DNA of 64,000 nt from the NCBI RefSeq assembly GCF_000422585.1, contig NZ_KE383885.1, positions 45,197-109,196 on the forward strand. Direction: 5' to 3'. Positions 1 to 9,507 of this stretch are shown piece after piece. The notes under the pieces were generated by a model that saw only the letters and a list, made by a program, of their open reading frames with translations, had not been told where the DNA came from and searched no databases. The position numbers and the translations under genes are program-made. The DNA comes from Hugenholtzia roseola DSM 9546. Lineage in GTDB: Bacteria > Bacteroidota > Bacteroidia > Cytophagales > Bernardetiaceae. Numbering within the stretch: position 1 is the first letter of the stretch; each line of letters opens with the position of its first letter.

Positions 1-1
1 A

Positions 2-40
2 GTCGCAATCCTTGTTTTAATGGAAGAGGGTTTTTAAGAG
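2..40. CRISPR. Possible terminal CRISPR repeat (single copy, truncated by window edge)
   Basis: The bases from position 2 contain the core AATCCTTGTTTTAATGGA followed by an AG-rich and T-rich tail ending in TTTAAGAG. This resembles, from memory, the roughly 36-39 nt repeats of some type III/I arrays in Bacteroidota and thermophiles. No second copy follows within 150 bases and no cas gene is in the window. If real, it is the last repeat of an array lying to the left. The call rests on resemblance only. Confidence 0.3.
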
Positions 41-435
41 CAGTCGATTAACTATTTCAAAGAACGTGGTCTGTACCACTTTAAAGCCCCCTTTTGGCGA
101 CATCACAAAGGTAGGAAAGACTTTTTTCAAATCCAAATCGAAGCCCAAAAATAGTCGAAAAAATTTTAAAGAAGCGTTTTTTACCCCAAAGTCGAAAGAT
201 TTGTAACTATTTTACAAAACTATTGACAGAAAGTCAGCCACTCCAATTTTTTAATGCTACTCTTTTTAGCAAAAAACATCAAAACAAAATCATCATATCC
301 CTATACGCGCAATAGTGGCACTTTTTTTTCAGAAAAGGCGAATTTAATTATTTTTACAAATTACTACTTTTTTGTAGCGAAAAAATAAAAACACCGTTAT
401 TTTCAGGACAAAATGGCAGAATTTGAACTAAAATG

Positions 436-470
436 AACCGTCGCCGAGGGCGTTGCCCGTCGGCGAGGTC
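436..470 (+). repeat. 35-nt hairpin repeat, copy 1
   Basis: The sequence folds as AACC, bulged G, TCGCCGA, GGGC, loop GTT, GCCC, bulged G, TCGGCGA, GGT(C). It is identical over 34 bases to the copy at 4543-4577 and is the reverse-orientation relative of the copies at 516 and 586. It lies in non-coding DNA. Confidence 0.85.
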
Positions 471-515
471 TAAAAAAAACAGAATGGCGAAACTGGAGCT
501 TCGCGCTACAAGCAA

Positions 516-550
516 AACCTCGACGACGGCTAACAGCCTCGTCGACGGTT
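516..550 (-). repeat. 35-nt hairpin repeat, copy 2
   Basis: This copy is in inverted orientation relative to copy 1. Arms are AACC/GGTT, TCGACGA/TCGTCGA and GGCT/AGCC around loop AAC. Compared with copy 1, a C-G pair is replaced by A-T in the middle of the 7-bp arm, so pairing is kept. Confidence 0.85.
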
Positions 551-585
551 GGATGACGAAGCGGGAGCTTCGCGCTACAAGCAAA

Positions 586-620
586 AACCTCGACGACGGC
601 TAACAGCCTCGTCGACGGTT
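586..620 (-). repeat. 35-nt hairpin repeat, copy 3
   Basis: Identical to copy 2 and part of the second tandem unit. Confidence 0.85.
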
Positions 621-790
621 GAAGGAAAAAATAAAGAAATATAGGGCAGTTTGAAAACAGAGCGTTGCACAAGTCTGTTTTTTTTCGTACTATTGACATA
701 GAATTGACCCTATTCGCATTTCGAACCCCACTTTCCTACCTGCCTTTGTAGCGGGTTTTGCAAGAATCTAACAGTTTTTAATAAAAATCT

Positions 791-3700
791 ATGAAAACGA
801 CGTATCGGCTTACCCTTTTTACGCTGCTTTATAGCCTCTTTTTGGCTTTTGCCCTGCTACCAACAGCGACGGCGACTCACATTGTAGGTGGCGAACTTGA
901 AATGGTGCATCTGGGTGGCAATCGCTACCGAATCGGACTCAACAAATACTTCGACGATGTCAATGGCAACCCCGATGCCATCTATCCGACAGCGATTATC
1001 GGCATTTTTTCGAAGGCTACCAATCAGCAGCGGCTGCGCGTAGAATTGCCCTTGCGCTCGAATAATTTAGTGCCTTATACTCAACCGCTTTGTGCTATCG
1101 GCGATTTGAAGGTGCGCCATATTTATTATTCTTTGGAAGTAACTTTAGACCCCAATAGTTTTGCCGAGCCTGCGGGCTATTATATGGTTTGGGAGCGTTG
1201 TTGTAGGAACAATATCATCGATAACATCATCGACCCACAGTTTGCAGGGCAGACCATGTACTTAGAATTTCCCCCCTTAGTGCGCAATGGCGGTCGCTTT
1301 CTCAATTCTTCGCCTGCCATTTTTCCGCCTCTTTCCGATTATGCCTGTGTCAATCAGCCTTTTTTCTTTGATTTTAGCGGTACAGATGCCGACGGCGACG
1401 AGTTGCGTTATAGCTTAGTTGCGCCTTTGAGTGGCAATAGCAGTTTTTCCGACCCCAGACCCGAACCAAGCCCTGCCCCCTATCCAACGGTGCAGTTTAT
1501 CGGCGGCATTGGCGTAGGCAATATGATACCGGGCAGTCCGCCCCTGCAAATTAGCAATAGCGGCATTTTATCTGTAACTGCCTCACAAACAGGGCTTTAT
1601 GTTTTTGCCGTTTTGATAGAAGAATTTAGAAACGGACAGAAAATTGGCGAAGTGCGCCGCGACTACCAGCTTTTGGTCATCGACTGCCCCACCGCCAACG
1701 CGCCTGAAGCACGCTACAAATCCAACGATTCGCCTAATTTTTATACCGAAGGCACAGTTTTAGAGTTTGAAGCAGGCGAAGATAATTGTGGCAAACTTTT
1801 TATCACCGATATAGATGTCAATTCGCAAATCAAGGTGCGTGCGCTCCCTGTCAATTTTGATGACGCAGGGGGAATTTTGCAGCAAACCATAGGAACGGTC
1901 AATGGCGCAGGCGATGTCCTGACCATAGATGCCTGTTTTCCGAAATGCCCCAATCCGAGTGGCGAACCCTATATCGTGGATTTTGTGATTGAAGACAACA
2001 GTTGTGCTGTGCCGCTTATGGATACGGTGCGCGTGCTGGTCAATATCGTAGTGCCGCCCAATTTGCCGCCCACCATTATCACTGATGCCGTCTTCGACCC
2101 CGTAACGCAATGTTATGAAGCCACCGTCAAGATAGGCGAACTGCTGACGGTAGAAGTTACGGGCGACGACCAAAATGACGACATCATCAGCCTTTCCGCT
2201 TTGGGCGATTTGCCCGCAGGCTCTAATTTTACAGGCGGCAAGGGTGCGCCCCCATCAAAGGCACTTTTACGTGGCAGCCGCCTTGTGATGCCCTAAACCC
2301 CGACGAAACCGAGCGCATCTACAACATTCGTTTTCAAGCCCAAGACGAGCGGGCTTGCGATTCTGCTATGATGGCAGAAACCTGTTTGAATGTAAAAGTC
2401 ATTCGCGACACTACCGAAAACCTACCGCCCGAAATTACGACCAACCTCGATTTCGACCCCATGGCAGGCGTGTATCGATACGATTCCGTTTTTGTAGGCG
2501 AAACGGTTACTTTTCCCATCAACGCCACCGACCCCGAAGGCGATAGCCTTGCGCTTAGTTTTCTGCCCTTTAATTTTAGTGCAGATGGGCGCAATATTAC
2601 CTTTGCACCCACCAATGGCTTTTCGCCCCTCAACGCCACCTTCACTTGGCAGACCTCTTGTAAGGATTTGGACAACCCAAGAGTGGCACAAGAATTTATC
2701 ATGGACTTTATCGTCCGCGATTTCGACGCGTGTGGTGTAGCCGAAAACGCCGACACGCTGCGTGTGGTTGTGGTCTTGCTGCCGCGCCCCAACCTGCCGC
2801 CACTTATCACGACCGACATTCCCAACTTCGAAGCCGCCACCAAAACCTACCGCGACACGCTCACTTTGGGCGTACCCTATCAATTTAAAATCTTTGGCGA
2901 CGACCCTAATAACGACAAAATCTTTATCACAGGAAATGGCGTTGGGTTTAATTTTGCCGACTTAGGGATTCAATTTACCCCCGTAGAGGGCTTTCCTATC
3001 TTAGAAACCGAAGTTGTGTGGAATACGCCTTGCGATTTGGTAGAAAAAATCAACTTAGGGCAGCCGATAGAAATGCGCTTCCAAATCCGCGACGAAAATC
3101 CCTGCGAAAATTCGCTCAACGAGGAAATTATCGTGATTTTAGTCGTGATGCCTCCCAATCCAAACAACCAAGCACCCGAAGCAAGCACTTCGCTGGTCTT
3201 CAATCCTGCCCAAGAACGCTATGAAATAGAGGTAGAAGTAGGGCAGCAGGTCAATTTTGATGTCTTTGCAGACGACCCCGAAAACAATTACCTACTCCTA
3301 AGCGGTGAAGGCGTTGGGTTTAATTTTGCCGACTTCGGCATGGAATTTACAGACGTAGAAGGCGTGCCACAGCTTGTTTCGCCCTTCAAATGGCAGACCC
3401 TTTGCGAGCATCTGGAAGGGCGCAACGAAAGGGAATTTCTCTTGCGCTTTATCGCTACCGAAAAAGTGGATTGTCAGCCTATTTTGGCAGATACCGCGCT
3501 GGTCTTGATACGCCTCCGCTATGCAGCACGCCCCAACGAAGCACCCGAAGTTTCCACTTCCCTTACTTTCGACAACGCCGCAGGGCTTTATCGTGTCCGC
3601 GCCGAAGTCAATCAGCCCCTTACCTTCAACGTCTTTGGCGACGACCCCGACTTAGACTTTATCGGCTTAGAAGGCTATGGCGTTGGGTATGATTTAAACG

Positions 3701-4533
3701 ATTTGGGCATGCAGTTTGAAAATAGCTTCGGACAAGCCCCTCTTAGCAGTCCCTTCCGCTGGACTCCCGCTTGTGAAAATTTGGGTGCAAATAATCGCGA
3801 CACTACTTACTTGGTAGAATTTTTAGTTACCGACATCGGCAACTGTGATAGAATCCTAACCGATACCGTCCGCGTAGAAATTTTGCTCACGCCTGATTTA
3901 CGCAATACGCCCCCAACGATTGCGACAACCCTGACCGATTCGCTCAATGGCGTTTTTATCGTAGATGTCCCTGTGGGTACAAATATTAGTTTCGACTTGA
4001 TAGGCGATGATGCCGACAACGAGCGTATTAGCCTTTCTGGTTTTGGGGTAGGGTTTAATTTGGCAGACTTGGGCATGCAGTTTGAAAATGTAGAAGGGCT
4101 GCCTACCCAAAGTAGCACTTTTAGCTGGACTCCCGATTGCAGCTTTTTGGACGGCGCAAGTGAAAAGACTGTAGAAACGCTTTTCATTGTGGAAGATGAA
4201 ACCAAGTGCGGCTTGCGTGCCTCTGCGCCGCTTTCGGTGCGCATTACGGTACGCGACAACATTCAAGTAGAAAACTTCCTACCTGCCAACGTCTTTACCC
4301 CCAATAACGACGGCTTCAATGACACTTTCAGGATTCCAAACCTACCCCTCAATACCTGCGATAATCCGTTTGTAGGCATCAAAATCTTCAACCGCTGGGG
4401 TGTGTTGGTCTTTGAAAGTCAGGATAGAAACTTCGAATGGGACGGAAAAGGGTTTGCCGCAGGCACGTATTTCTACCTGATAGAATTTAAAGACCAAACC
4501 TATAAAAATTGGGTTTCGCTTTTGGTGGAATAA
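791..4533 (+). CDS. Secreted repeat protein with T9SS type B (gliding-associated) C-terminal domain, frameshifted
   Basis: Predicted large cell-surface or secreted protein exported by the type 9 secretion system. A signal peptide covers about residues 1-28. The mature start THIVGGELE is typical of Bacteroidota gliding-associated adhesins. At least six repeats of about 110-130 residues follow, each with PPEI/APEV-TTSL, GDDP-N-D, GVGFN-ADLGMQF and a W-T-P/C motif. The C-terminal 85 residues (NVFTPNNDGFNDTF, IFNRWG, W-DGKG--AGTYFY) match the gliding motility-associated / type B sorting domain family. The frame breaks near 2249-2253 (a run of five C). Frame 2 runs 791-2296 and frame 1 resumes so that the protein reads through without loss if one C is added, giving about 1247 residues. 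A sequencing error or a real inactivation are both possible. It appears to be a single-gene unit ending at the hairpin at 4543. Confidence 0.88.
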
Positions 4534-4542
4534 AAATTTTTG

Positions 4543-4577
4543 AACCGTCGCCGAGGGCGTTGCCCGTCGGCGAGGTT
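4543..4577 (+). terminator. 35-nt hairpin repeat, copy 4, serving as terminator
   Basis: Same sequence as the copy at 436-470, here directly after the stop codon at 4533 and followed by a run of eight T. The hairpin plus T-tract has the form of an intrinsic terminator for the upstream T9SS substrate gene. Confidence 0.75.
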
Positions 4578-4585
4578 TTTTTTAA

Positions 4586-4690
4586 GTGTAGGGACAAGGC
4601 AGTGCCTTGTCCGAAGGGAGATTGAAATAAAAAAAGGTTTTCAGAGCCAAAATAGGCTTCAAGCCAAATTTTATTTCAGATAAAATTCGA
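4586..4690 (+). repeat. MITE-like element, partial copy A (core type 1)
   Basis: Contains GTAGGGACAAGGCAGTGCCTTGTCC (a self-complementary arm pair) followed by the GATTGAAATAAAA...CCAAATTTTATTTC core also present at 27117-27220. Both terminal repeats are missing, so this is a truncated copy lying between convergent genes. Confidence 0.7.
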
Positions 4691-4711
4691 ACCTGCTGCA
4701 TTTTTTTGGTT

Positions 4712-6874
4712 TTAGAAAAGCGACTTAGTTTGCAGTTTTTGCTCCTCTCCGTTTTTATAGCGTCTTCGCTCTATCATTTTTCCGTTTTCGTCATAGAATT
4801 TCCATACGCCATCGGGCAAATCATCTTTGTAGTTGCCACTGATGCGCAATTTTCCGTCTTGATAGACACGATAAAAGCCGTCTTTTTTGCCGCCCCGTAT
4901 CTGAAATTTGAGCCGTTTTCCTTCCTCATCGGTGCGTTCCAAAGTCTTGCGGATTCGGTAAAAATCTGCCGAGCCAACTTCGGAAATATCGACCATTTCC
5001 TGCGGATTGATATTTAACAAATCCTGTAAACTGCCCATCAATTCTTCGGTTGCCTCTGTTTGCTCCTGCTCGCTGCCCAGAAAGGCGGTCATTCTATCTA
5101 AAAGCGAACTTTGCGAAGTAATGGGGATATTGTCCAATTTTTCGCGCCTTAGTGCCAAAACTAATTGCTCTTTCTGCCTTACCTCTTGTGGCATCTCGAA
5201 AAGGGTAGCCAAGCGGGTATCAAAATTTCCGCGCGATTCGCTTAGTTGTAGGGCAAATTGTGAAAAACAGATAAGATAATCTTCATTTCTTTTCATACTT
5301 TTCCACGTATCAGGCTCTACCATACTGACCATCGAGCGCATCAGAATTGGAGTCTTGGTATAAAAGAAAAAGTTTGAGCTTTGGTCAAATTCCTGAAAAA
5401 GGGTCTGAAAATCAGCGTCTTCCGTCAGGACAAGGCGAATACGGTAGTCGTCTATGATGCCTTGTAAGGTGGTCGGGCTGTTGCTAAAAATGACGTAATC
5501 TTCTATGATGGTAAAATACGGTTTTTCAATTTTATCAAAATATTTTCCTAAAATAAACTGAAAAAAACCTTTTATCGCCAAAAAGCTAATCTTATGCCCA
5601 CGATGTTCTAAGGTTTTGAATTTGGCGGGTGAGCGTTTTCGAATTTGGTCGGCAATAAATTGCAGGTTCTTTTTTGCCTCATTGATATTTTTGGTCTTGA
5701 TAATCAGGGCAAATTCATCATTTGCCTTTCTGCCGCTGCTATGCGGTTCGGTCTGGACAACGGCAATTTCATTTCCTACCCAAGAGAAAAAATGCTCCTC
5801 TAAACTTATCTTTAAAAAAGACTCTACCCGTTCTACATTACGTTTATAGGAATTGTACTGCACTGTATCGGAATCTTTTAATAGCGATTGAAAATTGGTA
5901 GTAAAAGTTTCTAAATTATCAAAAGTAAGACTAAAATAGAAAGCCGCTCTTTGCGAAATAATGCGAGGCGCAGTGATTTTGCCATTCCCCGAAAGGGCAA
6001 GCGCACGCAAATAAGTGGCTAAGGTATCGTTCAGACTGCTATATCCGTCCAAAGAAAGAAGTGTTTGCTTGTCGTTTTCTTTTGTCTTCAAAGTGCCTCC
6101 CGAAAAAAGTGTCGCCTCTGCAATGCTCTGCATATAGGGATTGTCCTGCGCCAAGACCGCCTGCATGTAGTTTTGCAAGTAGCGATAATTAACATACAAA
6201 TTTCCGATACCATTATTGGAAAGGTTCGATTCGACCATCTTAAACTGTTTTTGGTCGCTAAAATAGGGGGCAAAATGTTGGTCTATGGCAGCTTCTACCA
6301 AAAGGCGCGTATAAGAACAAACCAAAAGATTATCTATAAAAGCTACTGTCAAGACGCTTTTATCAGCCTTATTTTCAAACAAAAAAAGCGGATACGCCTT
6401 GTAAGAAGCCGTATCGAGGGTCTGCCCATATTCTTTCAAATAAGGACTCACTAAGTTTTGAAATTGTGATTCTATTTTAATAGGCAAATCTACGACATAT
6501 AAAAAGTCATATTCTTTCTGATTGTAGAGGTGCGCCGAAATAACGACATCGCGTTTTGCCACCCATTGCAGCCACTCTTTTTGCTCATGGATAAAGTCGG
6601 TGAGCGTCTGTGCCGCACTTGCTACATCTTTGAGGCTATCTTGTTTGGAAAGGTGCTTCCAAATGGCACTTTCGCTAATTTTCTGCCACGCCTCCATCGG
6701 ATTTTCTGTTTCTATCATATAAACCGCATCTTCGGGGATAACCCTGAAAGGCTCATGGCTTACAAAAACCAAATTAAAATATCGCAACACCAAAAAGAGA
6801 AGTAGCAGACCTGCCGCCACGAAAAAAAGCCCAAAAGCTCCTTTGCGCAATTTTTTTTTCGTACTTGTGTTCAT
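4712..6874 (-). CDS. Membrane-anchored conserved protein with MORN/YwqK-like C-terminus
   Basis: A 720-residue protein of unknown function. Residues about 12-34 form one hydrophobic helix after a Lys-rich start, so the bulk is probably periplasmic. The long middle part resembles conserved Bacteroidota proteins of unknown role. The last 60 residues carry two MORN-variant repeats (DGFYRVYQDGKLRISGNYKD, then DGVWKFYDENGKMIERRRYK), as in the YwqK-type family. It faces the T9SS gene across a repeat-filled gap and has no clear operon partner. I do not recognise an enzyme motif. Confidence 0.7.
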   Translation of the reverse strand: MNTSTKKKLRKGAFGLFFVAAGLLLLFLVLRYFNLVFVSHEPFRVIPEDAVYMIETENPMEAWQKISESAIWKHLSKQDSLKDVASAAQTLTDFIHEQKEWLQWVAKRDVVISAHLYNQKEYDFLYVVDLPIKIESQFQNLVSPYLKEYGQTLDTASYKAYPLFLFENKADKSVLTVAFIDNLLVCSYTRLLVEAAIDQHFAPYFSDQKQFKMVESNLSNNGIGNLYVNYRYLQNYMQAVLAQDNPYMQSIAEATLFSGGTLKTKENDKQTLLSLDGYSSLNDTLATYLRALALSGNGKITAPRIISQRAAFYFSLTFDNLETFTTNFQSLLKDSDTVQYNSYKRNVERVESFLKISLEEHFFSWVGNEIAVVQTEPHSSGRKANDEFALIIKTKNINEAKKNLQFIADQIRKRSPAKFKTLEHRGHKISFLAIKGFFQFILGKYFDKIEKPYFTIIEDYVIFSNSPTTLQGIIDDYRIRLVLTEDADFQTLFQEFDQSSNFFFYTKTPILMRSMVSMVEPDTWKSMKRNEDYLICFSQFALQLSESRGNFDTRLATLFEMPQEVRQKEQLVLALRREKLDNIPITSQSSLLDRMTAFLGSEQEQTEATEELMGSLQDLLNINPQEMVDISEVGSADFYRIRKTLERTDEEGKRLKFQIRGGKKDGFYRVYQDGKLRISGNYKDDLPDGVWKFYDENGKMIERRRYKNGEEQKLQTKSLF

Positions 6875-7276
6875 AAAGGCTATCTAAAAATAGAAGTCGA
6901 GTAATAAGAGTAAAGATAAGGCAATGCCACCATAAATCCAACCTTTGCAGAAAAAAGAAGGACGCTATCCCGTTTTACAGGTTCTAATCAAAAATGTTTT
7001 TCACTTTATTATTTGTTTTAATTTTATATAATTTTTTCAAAAAACAACACTATTTAAAAATTTACTTTTAAATTTAAAAACGCACTGTATAGGGCTTTGA
7101 TTTTCTAAAATCTTGAAAAAGAAGCACTTACACAAAGTTTGTCGTATCGAATCTAAAAAATAAAAACCTGCCACCGAAAGAAAAGAACGGTTTTTTGAAA
7201 AAAAGTAGAGCTTGTATAGCGATTGTATAGGAAAGAAAGCAAACCAATATTGCGACACAGGTGTATATTTGTCAAA

Positions 7277-7484
7277 CCTTCGGGGCAGCCTCCTCAAAAG
7301 AAAAAATGCAGAAAAAATAAAGAGAAAACAGAGAGAAAACACAAGGAAACTTCCATAGCACCAACAGAGAAAGAAAGCATTGCGTTCCGCGCCCCAACTA
7401 TTTTGTTTCGCTTTTACGATAAATAGTATCCCAACCGTACTATTTCATACTGAAAAAGCCCTCCCTATTTAGAGAGGGTTTTTT
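7277..7484 (+). ncRNA. Possible small RNA of unknown class
   Basis: It would start just after TATATTTG (7264-7271) and end at the 7453-7484 terminator. The 5' half is A-rich. A stem ACTATTT/AAATAGT pairs 7397-7403 with 7421-7427. No good -33 element is visible and I cannot match it to a known RNA family. Confidence 0.25.
7453..7484 (+). terminator. Intrinsic terminator
   Basis: AAGCCCTC...GAGAGGG stem-loop followed by six T. There is no protein gene directly upstream on this strand. Confidence 0.75.
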
Positions 7485-7701
7485 ATTTGAACTTCACTTT
7501 GAGCCTGATGCCTGCTAAAAAATGCCGCTATTTTCTGTACTTCAAAAATACGCAAAACGGCTCTTTGCTACGTCAGATAGGATTTTGAGAGCGGAATCGC
7601 CACTTCTGACAAAAAAATATGGAAAAAAAATATTAGACTTGGCTTCTCTTGTATCGCCTTTCTAAGGAAACACCTCCAAACTCATCAATCTATTTTAGAA
7701 A

Positions 7702-8592
7702 ATGACACAGAAAAAAACACTGCTTTTTGCCCTCTTTTTCTTTTGCGCCTTTCCACTTCAAGCACAACTGCTTTGGGAAATTACAGGAAAAGGACTAACC
7801 AAACCCTCCTACCTCTACGGCACTATGCACGTAAGCGACGCGCGTGCCTACACACATATAGAAAAAATTTCGCCTTACCTCAATACCTGCGAAGTCTTGG
7901 CAGGAGAAATGGATTTGGACATAGACCCCAATGCTTCTGCGGCAGCCATGATGCCTAAAATGTTTATCAAAGGCGATACCACGCTCAAAGCGTTGCTCGA
8001 CTCGGCACAGTATCAGGAAGTAAAAACTGCCCTACAAGCCAAAATGCCCATGATGGTCGCGATGATGGATAAAATACAGCCTATTTTTTTAGTGGTCTTT
8101 CTCTCTGATGCTGCCAATGCAAAAAAGACGGCGAGTGCCGATTCGAGTAGCCGACCGCCGCTGGATTTGTACCTACAAAGGAAGGCAAAAGAAGAAGGCA
8201 AAGAAGTAATAGGATTGGAAACGTTGGGCGAACAGCTCGATGCCTTTACCTCTATTTCTTTGCAGGAGCAGGCAAAATTATTGGTCGAAAGTGTAGAAGG
8301 GTTGAAAAATGCCCAAGAAAATGGCGGCAAAGACCCTACTATTGAAAAAATGCTCGACTGGTATGCCGAAGAAAATCTGGACGAACTTCAAAAAATTGCA
8401 ACCCAAAGTAGTTCGTTACAGCTCAATGAAAACCTCCTGCTCAAACGAAACTACCTGATGGCAGAGCGCATTGCACCCAAAATAGCCGAAAAAACGCACT
8501 TTATCGCCATTGGCGCAGCCCATCTGGGAGGCGAAGAAGGCGTTATCGCACTTTTGAAGAAGGAAGGTTTTGAAGTGAAACCCATTCAGTAG
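7702..8592 (+). CDS. TraB/GumN family protein
   Basis: 296 residues with a signal peptide (about 1-21, ending LQAQ), so probably exported. The start LLWEITGKGLTKPSYLYGTM and the later GEMDLD and IGAAHLGGEEGVIALL segments are characteristic of the TraB/GumN (DUF, erythromycin-esterase-like fold) family, in which the GTMH and GAAH motifs are thought to bind metal. Length is normal for the family. Substrate is unknown. The gene stands alone and ends at a bidirectional terminator. Confidence 0.88.
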   Translation: MTQKKTLLFALFFFCAFPLQAQLLWEITGKGLTKPSYLYGTMHVSDARAYTHIEKISPYLNTCEVLAGEMDLDIDPNASAAAMMPKMFIKGDTTLKALLDSAQYQEVKTALQAKMPMMVAMMDKIQPIFLVVFLSDAANAKKTASADSSSRPPLDLYLQRKAKEEGKEVIGLETLGEQLDAFTSISLQEQAKLLVESVEGLKNAQENGGKDPTIEKMLDWYAEENLDELQKIATQSSSLQLNENLLLKRNYLMAERIAPKIAEKTHFIAIGAAHLGGEEGVIALLKKEGFEVKPIQ

Positions 8593-8600
8593 TTTTTAGA

Positions 8601-8636
8601 AAAACCTATCTACTTTTTGAAAAGTAGATAGGTTTT
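8601..8636. terminator. Bidirectional terminator
   Basis: AAAACCTATCTACTTTT pairs with AAAGTAGATAGGTTTT. It is U-rich on both sides and lies between the convergent TraB/GumN gene and xth. Confidence 0.85.
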
Positions 8637-8664
8637 GAATTTTGAAAGGTCTATCAGACAAAAA

Positions 8665-9435
8665 TTAGACAAAAGAAAGCCAAACAGGGCAGTGGTCGGA
8701 ATGAACAGCCTCGCTGCGAATTTGACAATCTTGCAGACGAGGGGCAAAACTATCAGTTACTAAATGGTAGTCGATGCGCCAGCCCAAATTTTTCTCACGC
8801 GCTTTGCTGCGATAGCTCCACCAAGTATATTGCTCTGCCGCCTGCGAAAAGACGCGAAAAGCATCTACCCAACCTAAGTTGATGAAATCATCAAACCACG
8901 CCCGTTCTTGGGGCAGAAAGCCCGTCATTTTTTCGTGCTTTTTAGGGAAATTGATGTCGATGGGCTTGTGGCAAATGTTGTAATCGCCGCTTAGGATAAG
9001 ATTGGGGATAGTTTTGCGCAAAGCCTCGATGTATTGGGTAAAATCTTCCAACCATTCGTACTTAAAATCCTGCCTGCTATCGCCCGAAGTTCCCGAAGGC
9101 ATATAGACGCTCACGACCGAAAAGGTATCGAAGTCGGCACGCAGCACGCGCCCTTCCGCATCATATTTGGGGTTGTCCATGCCATAAACGACCGCTTTTG
9201 GGCTGATTTTGGTTAGGATAGCCACTCCGCTATACCCTGCTTTTTGGGCAGGAAAAAAGTAGCTTTCATAACCTAAGTTGGCTAAAAAGGCAAGCTCTTT
9301 TTCTAACTGCTTGGGCGTAGCCTTCACCTCTTGTAAGCACACGATGTCGGGGTTTTCGGCTTCAAGCCATTCTAAAAAGCCCTTTTTCACTGCTGCACGA
9401 AAGCCATTGAGATTATAGGTAATCAAAGTTGGCAT
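8665..9435 (-). CDS. xth: Exodeoxyribonuclease III
   Basis: 256 residues of the exonuclease III / AP endonuclease family, acting in base-excision repair by cutting 5' of abasic sites. Visible motifs are YNLNGFRAA (metal-binding Asn), CLQEVKA (catalytic Glu), GYSGVAILTK, GDYNICH (Asp/Asn pair), GWVDAFR, WWSYR and the terminal SDHCPVWLSF. Length is standard. It follows fmt on the same strand after 72 bases and may be cotranscribed with it. Confidence 0.95.
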   Translation of the reverse strand: MPTLITYNLNGFRAAVKKGFLEWLEAENPDIVCLQEVKATPKQLEKELAFLANLGYESYFFPAQKAGYSGVAILTKISPKAVVYGMDNPKYDAEGRVLRADFDTFSVVSVYMPSGTSGDSRQDFKYEWLEDFTQYIEALRKTIPNLILSGDYNICHKPIDINFPKKHEKMTGFLPQERAWFDDFINLGWVDAFRVFSQAAEQYTWWSYRSKAREKNLGWRIDYHLVTDSFAPRLQDCQIRSEAVHSDHCPVWLSFV

Positions 9436-9507
9436 AGTATTTTTTTAAAAAAGAAAATAAAAATATTGTTAAAAATATTGTTAGGATTTTATTTTGTGAA
9501 AGGTAAA

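Larger units (their letters stand above)
485..621. repeat. Tandem duplication (about 70 bp, two units)
   Basis: Units at about 485-551 and 554-621 share GGAGCTTCGCGCTACAAGCA followed by the hairpin repeat. They differ by one inserted A and a few substitutions near the left edge of each unit. Confidence 0.85.
1..790. other. Non-coding left edge with repeats
   Basis: No convincing gene is seen here. The first 40 bases resemble a CRISPR-type repeat (listed separately). Positions 120-430 are AT-rich and featureless to me. Positions 436-620 hold three copies of a 35-nt hairpin repeat, two of them inside a roughly 70-bp tandem duplication. The minus-strand reading frames across 354-699 are generated by these repeats and are not believed. 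The stretch 620-790 should contain the promoter of the gene starting at 791, but I see no clear TAnnTTTG box at the right distance. Confidence 0.6.
6875..7701. other. Long intergenic region with one terminator and a possible small RNA
   Basis: No open frame here looks like a protein; those present are Lys/Ser-rich low-complexity translations. A TATATTTG box (7264-7271) and a strong terminator (7453-7484) bracket about 200 bases that could be a small RNA. The remainder up to 7701 is presumably the upstream region of the TraB/GumN gene. Confidence 0.45.

Noticed and set aside
354-699. Two overlapping minus-strand open frames
   Set aside because: They are created by the tandem hairpin repeats and give Arg/Ser-rich, repeat-like translations without a plausible start.
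1760-2173. Minus-strand open frames opposite the T9SS gene
   Set aside because: Shadows of a clearly conserved plus-strand repeat protein.
7037-7426. Phe-rich minus-strand and Lys-rich plus-strand frames between 6875 and 7701
   Set aside because: Low-complexity translations that overlap each other, with no ribosome-binding or family signal.
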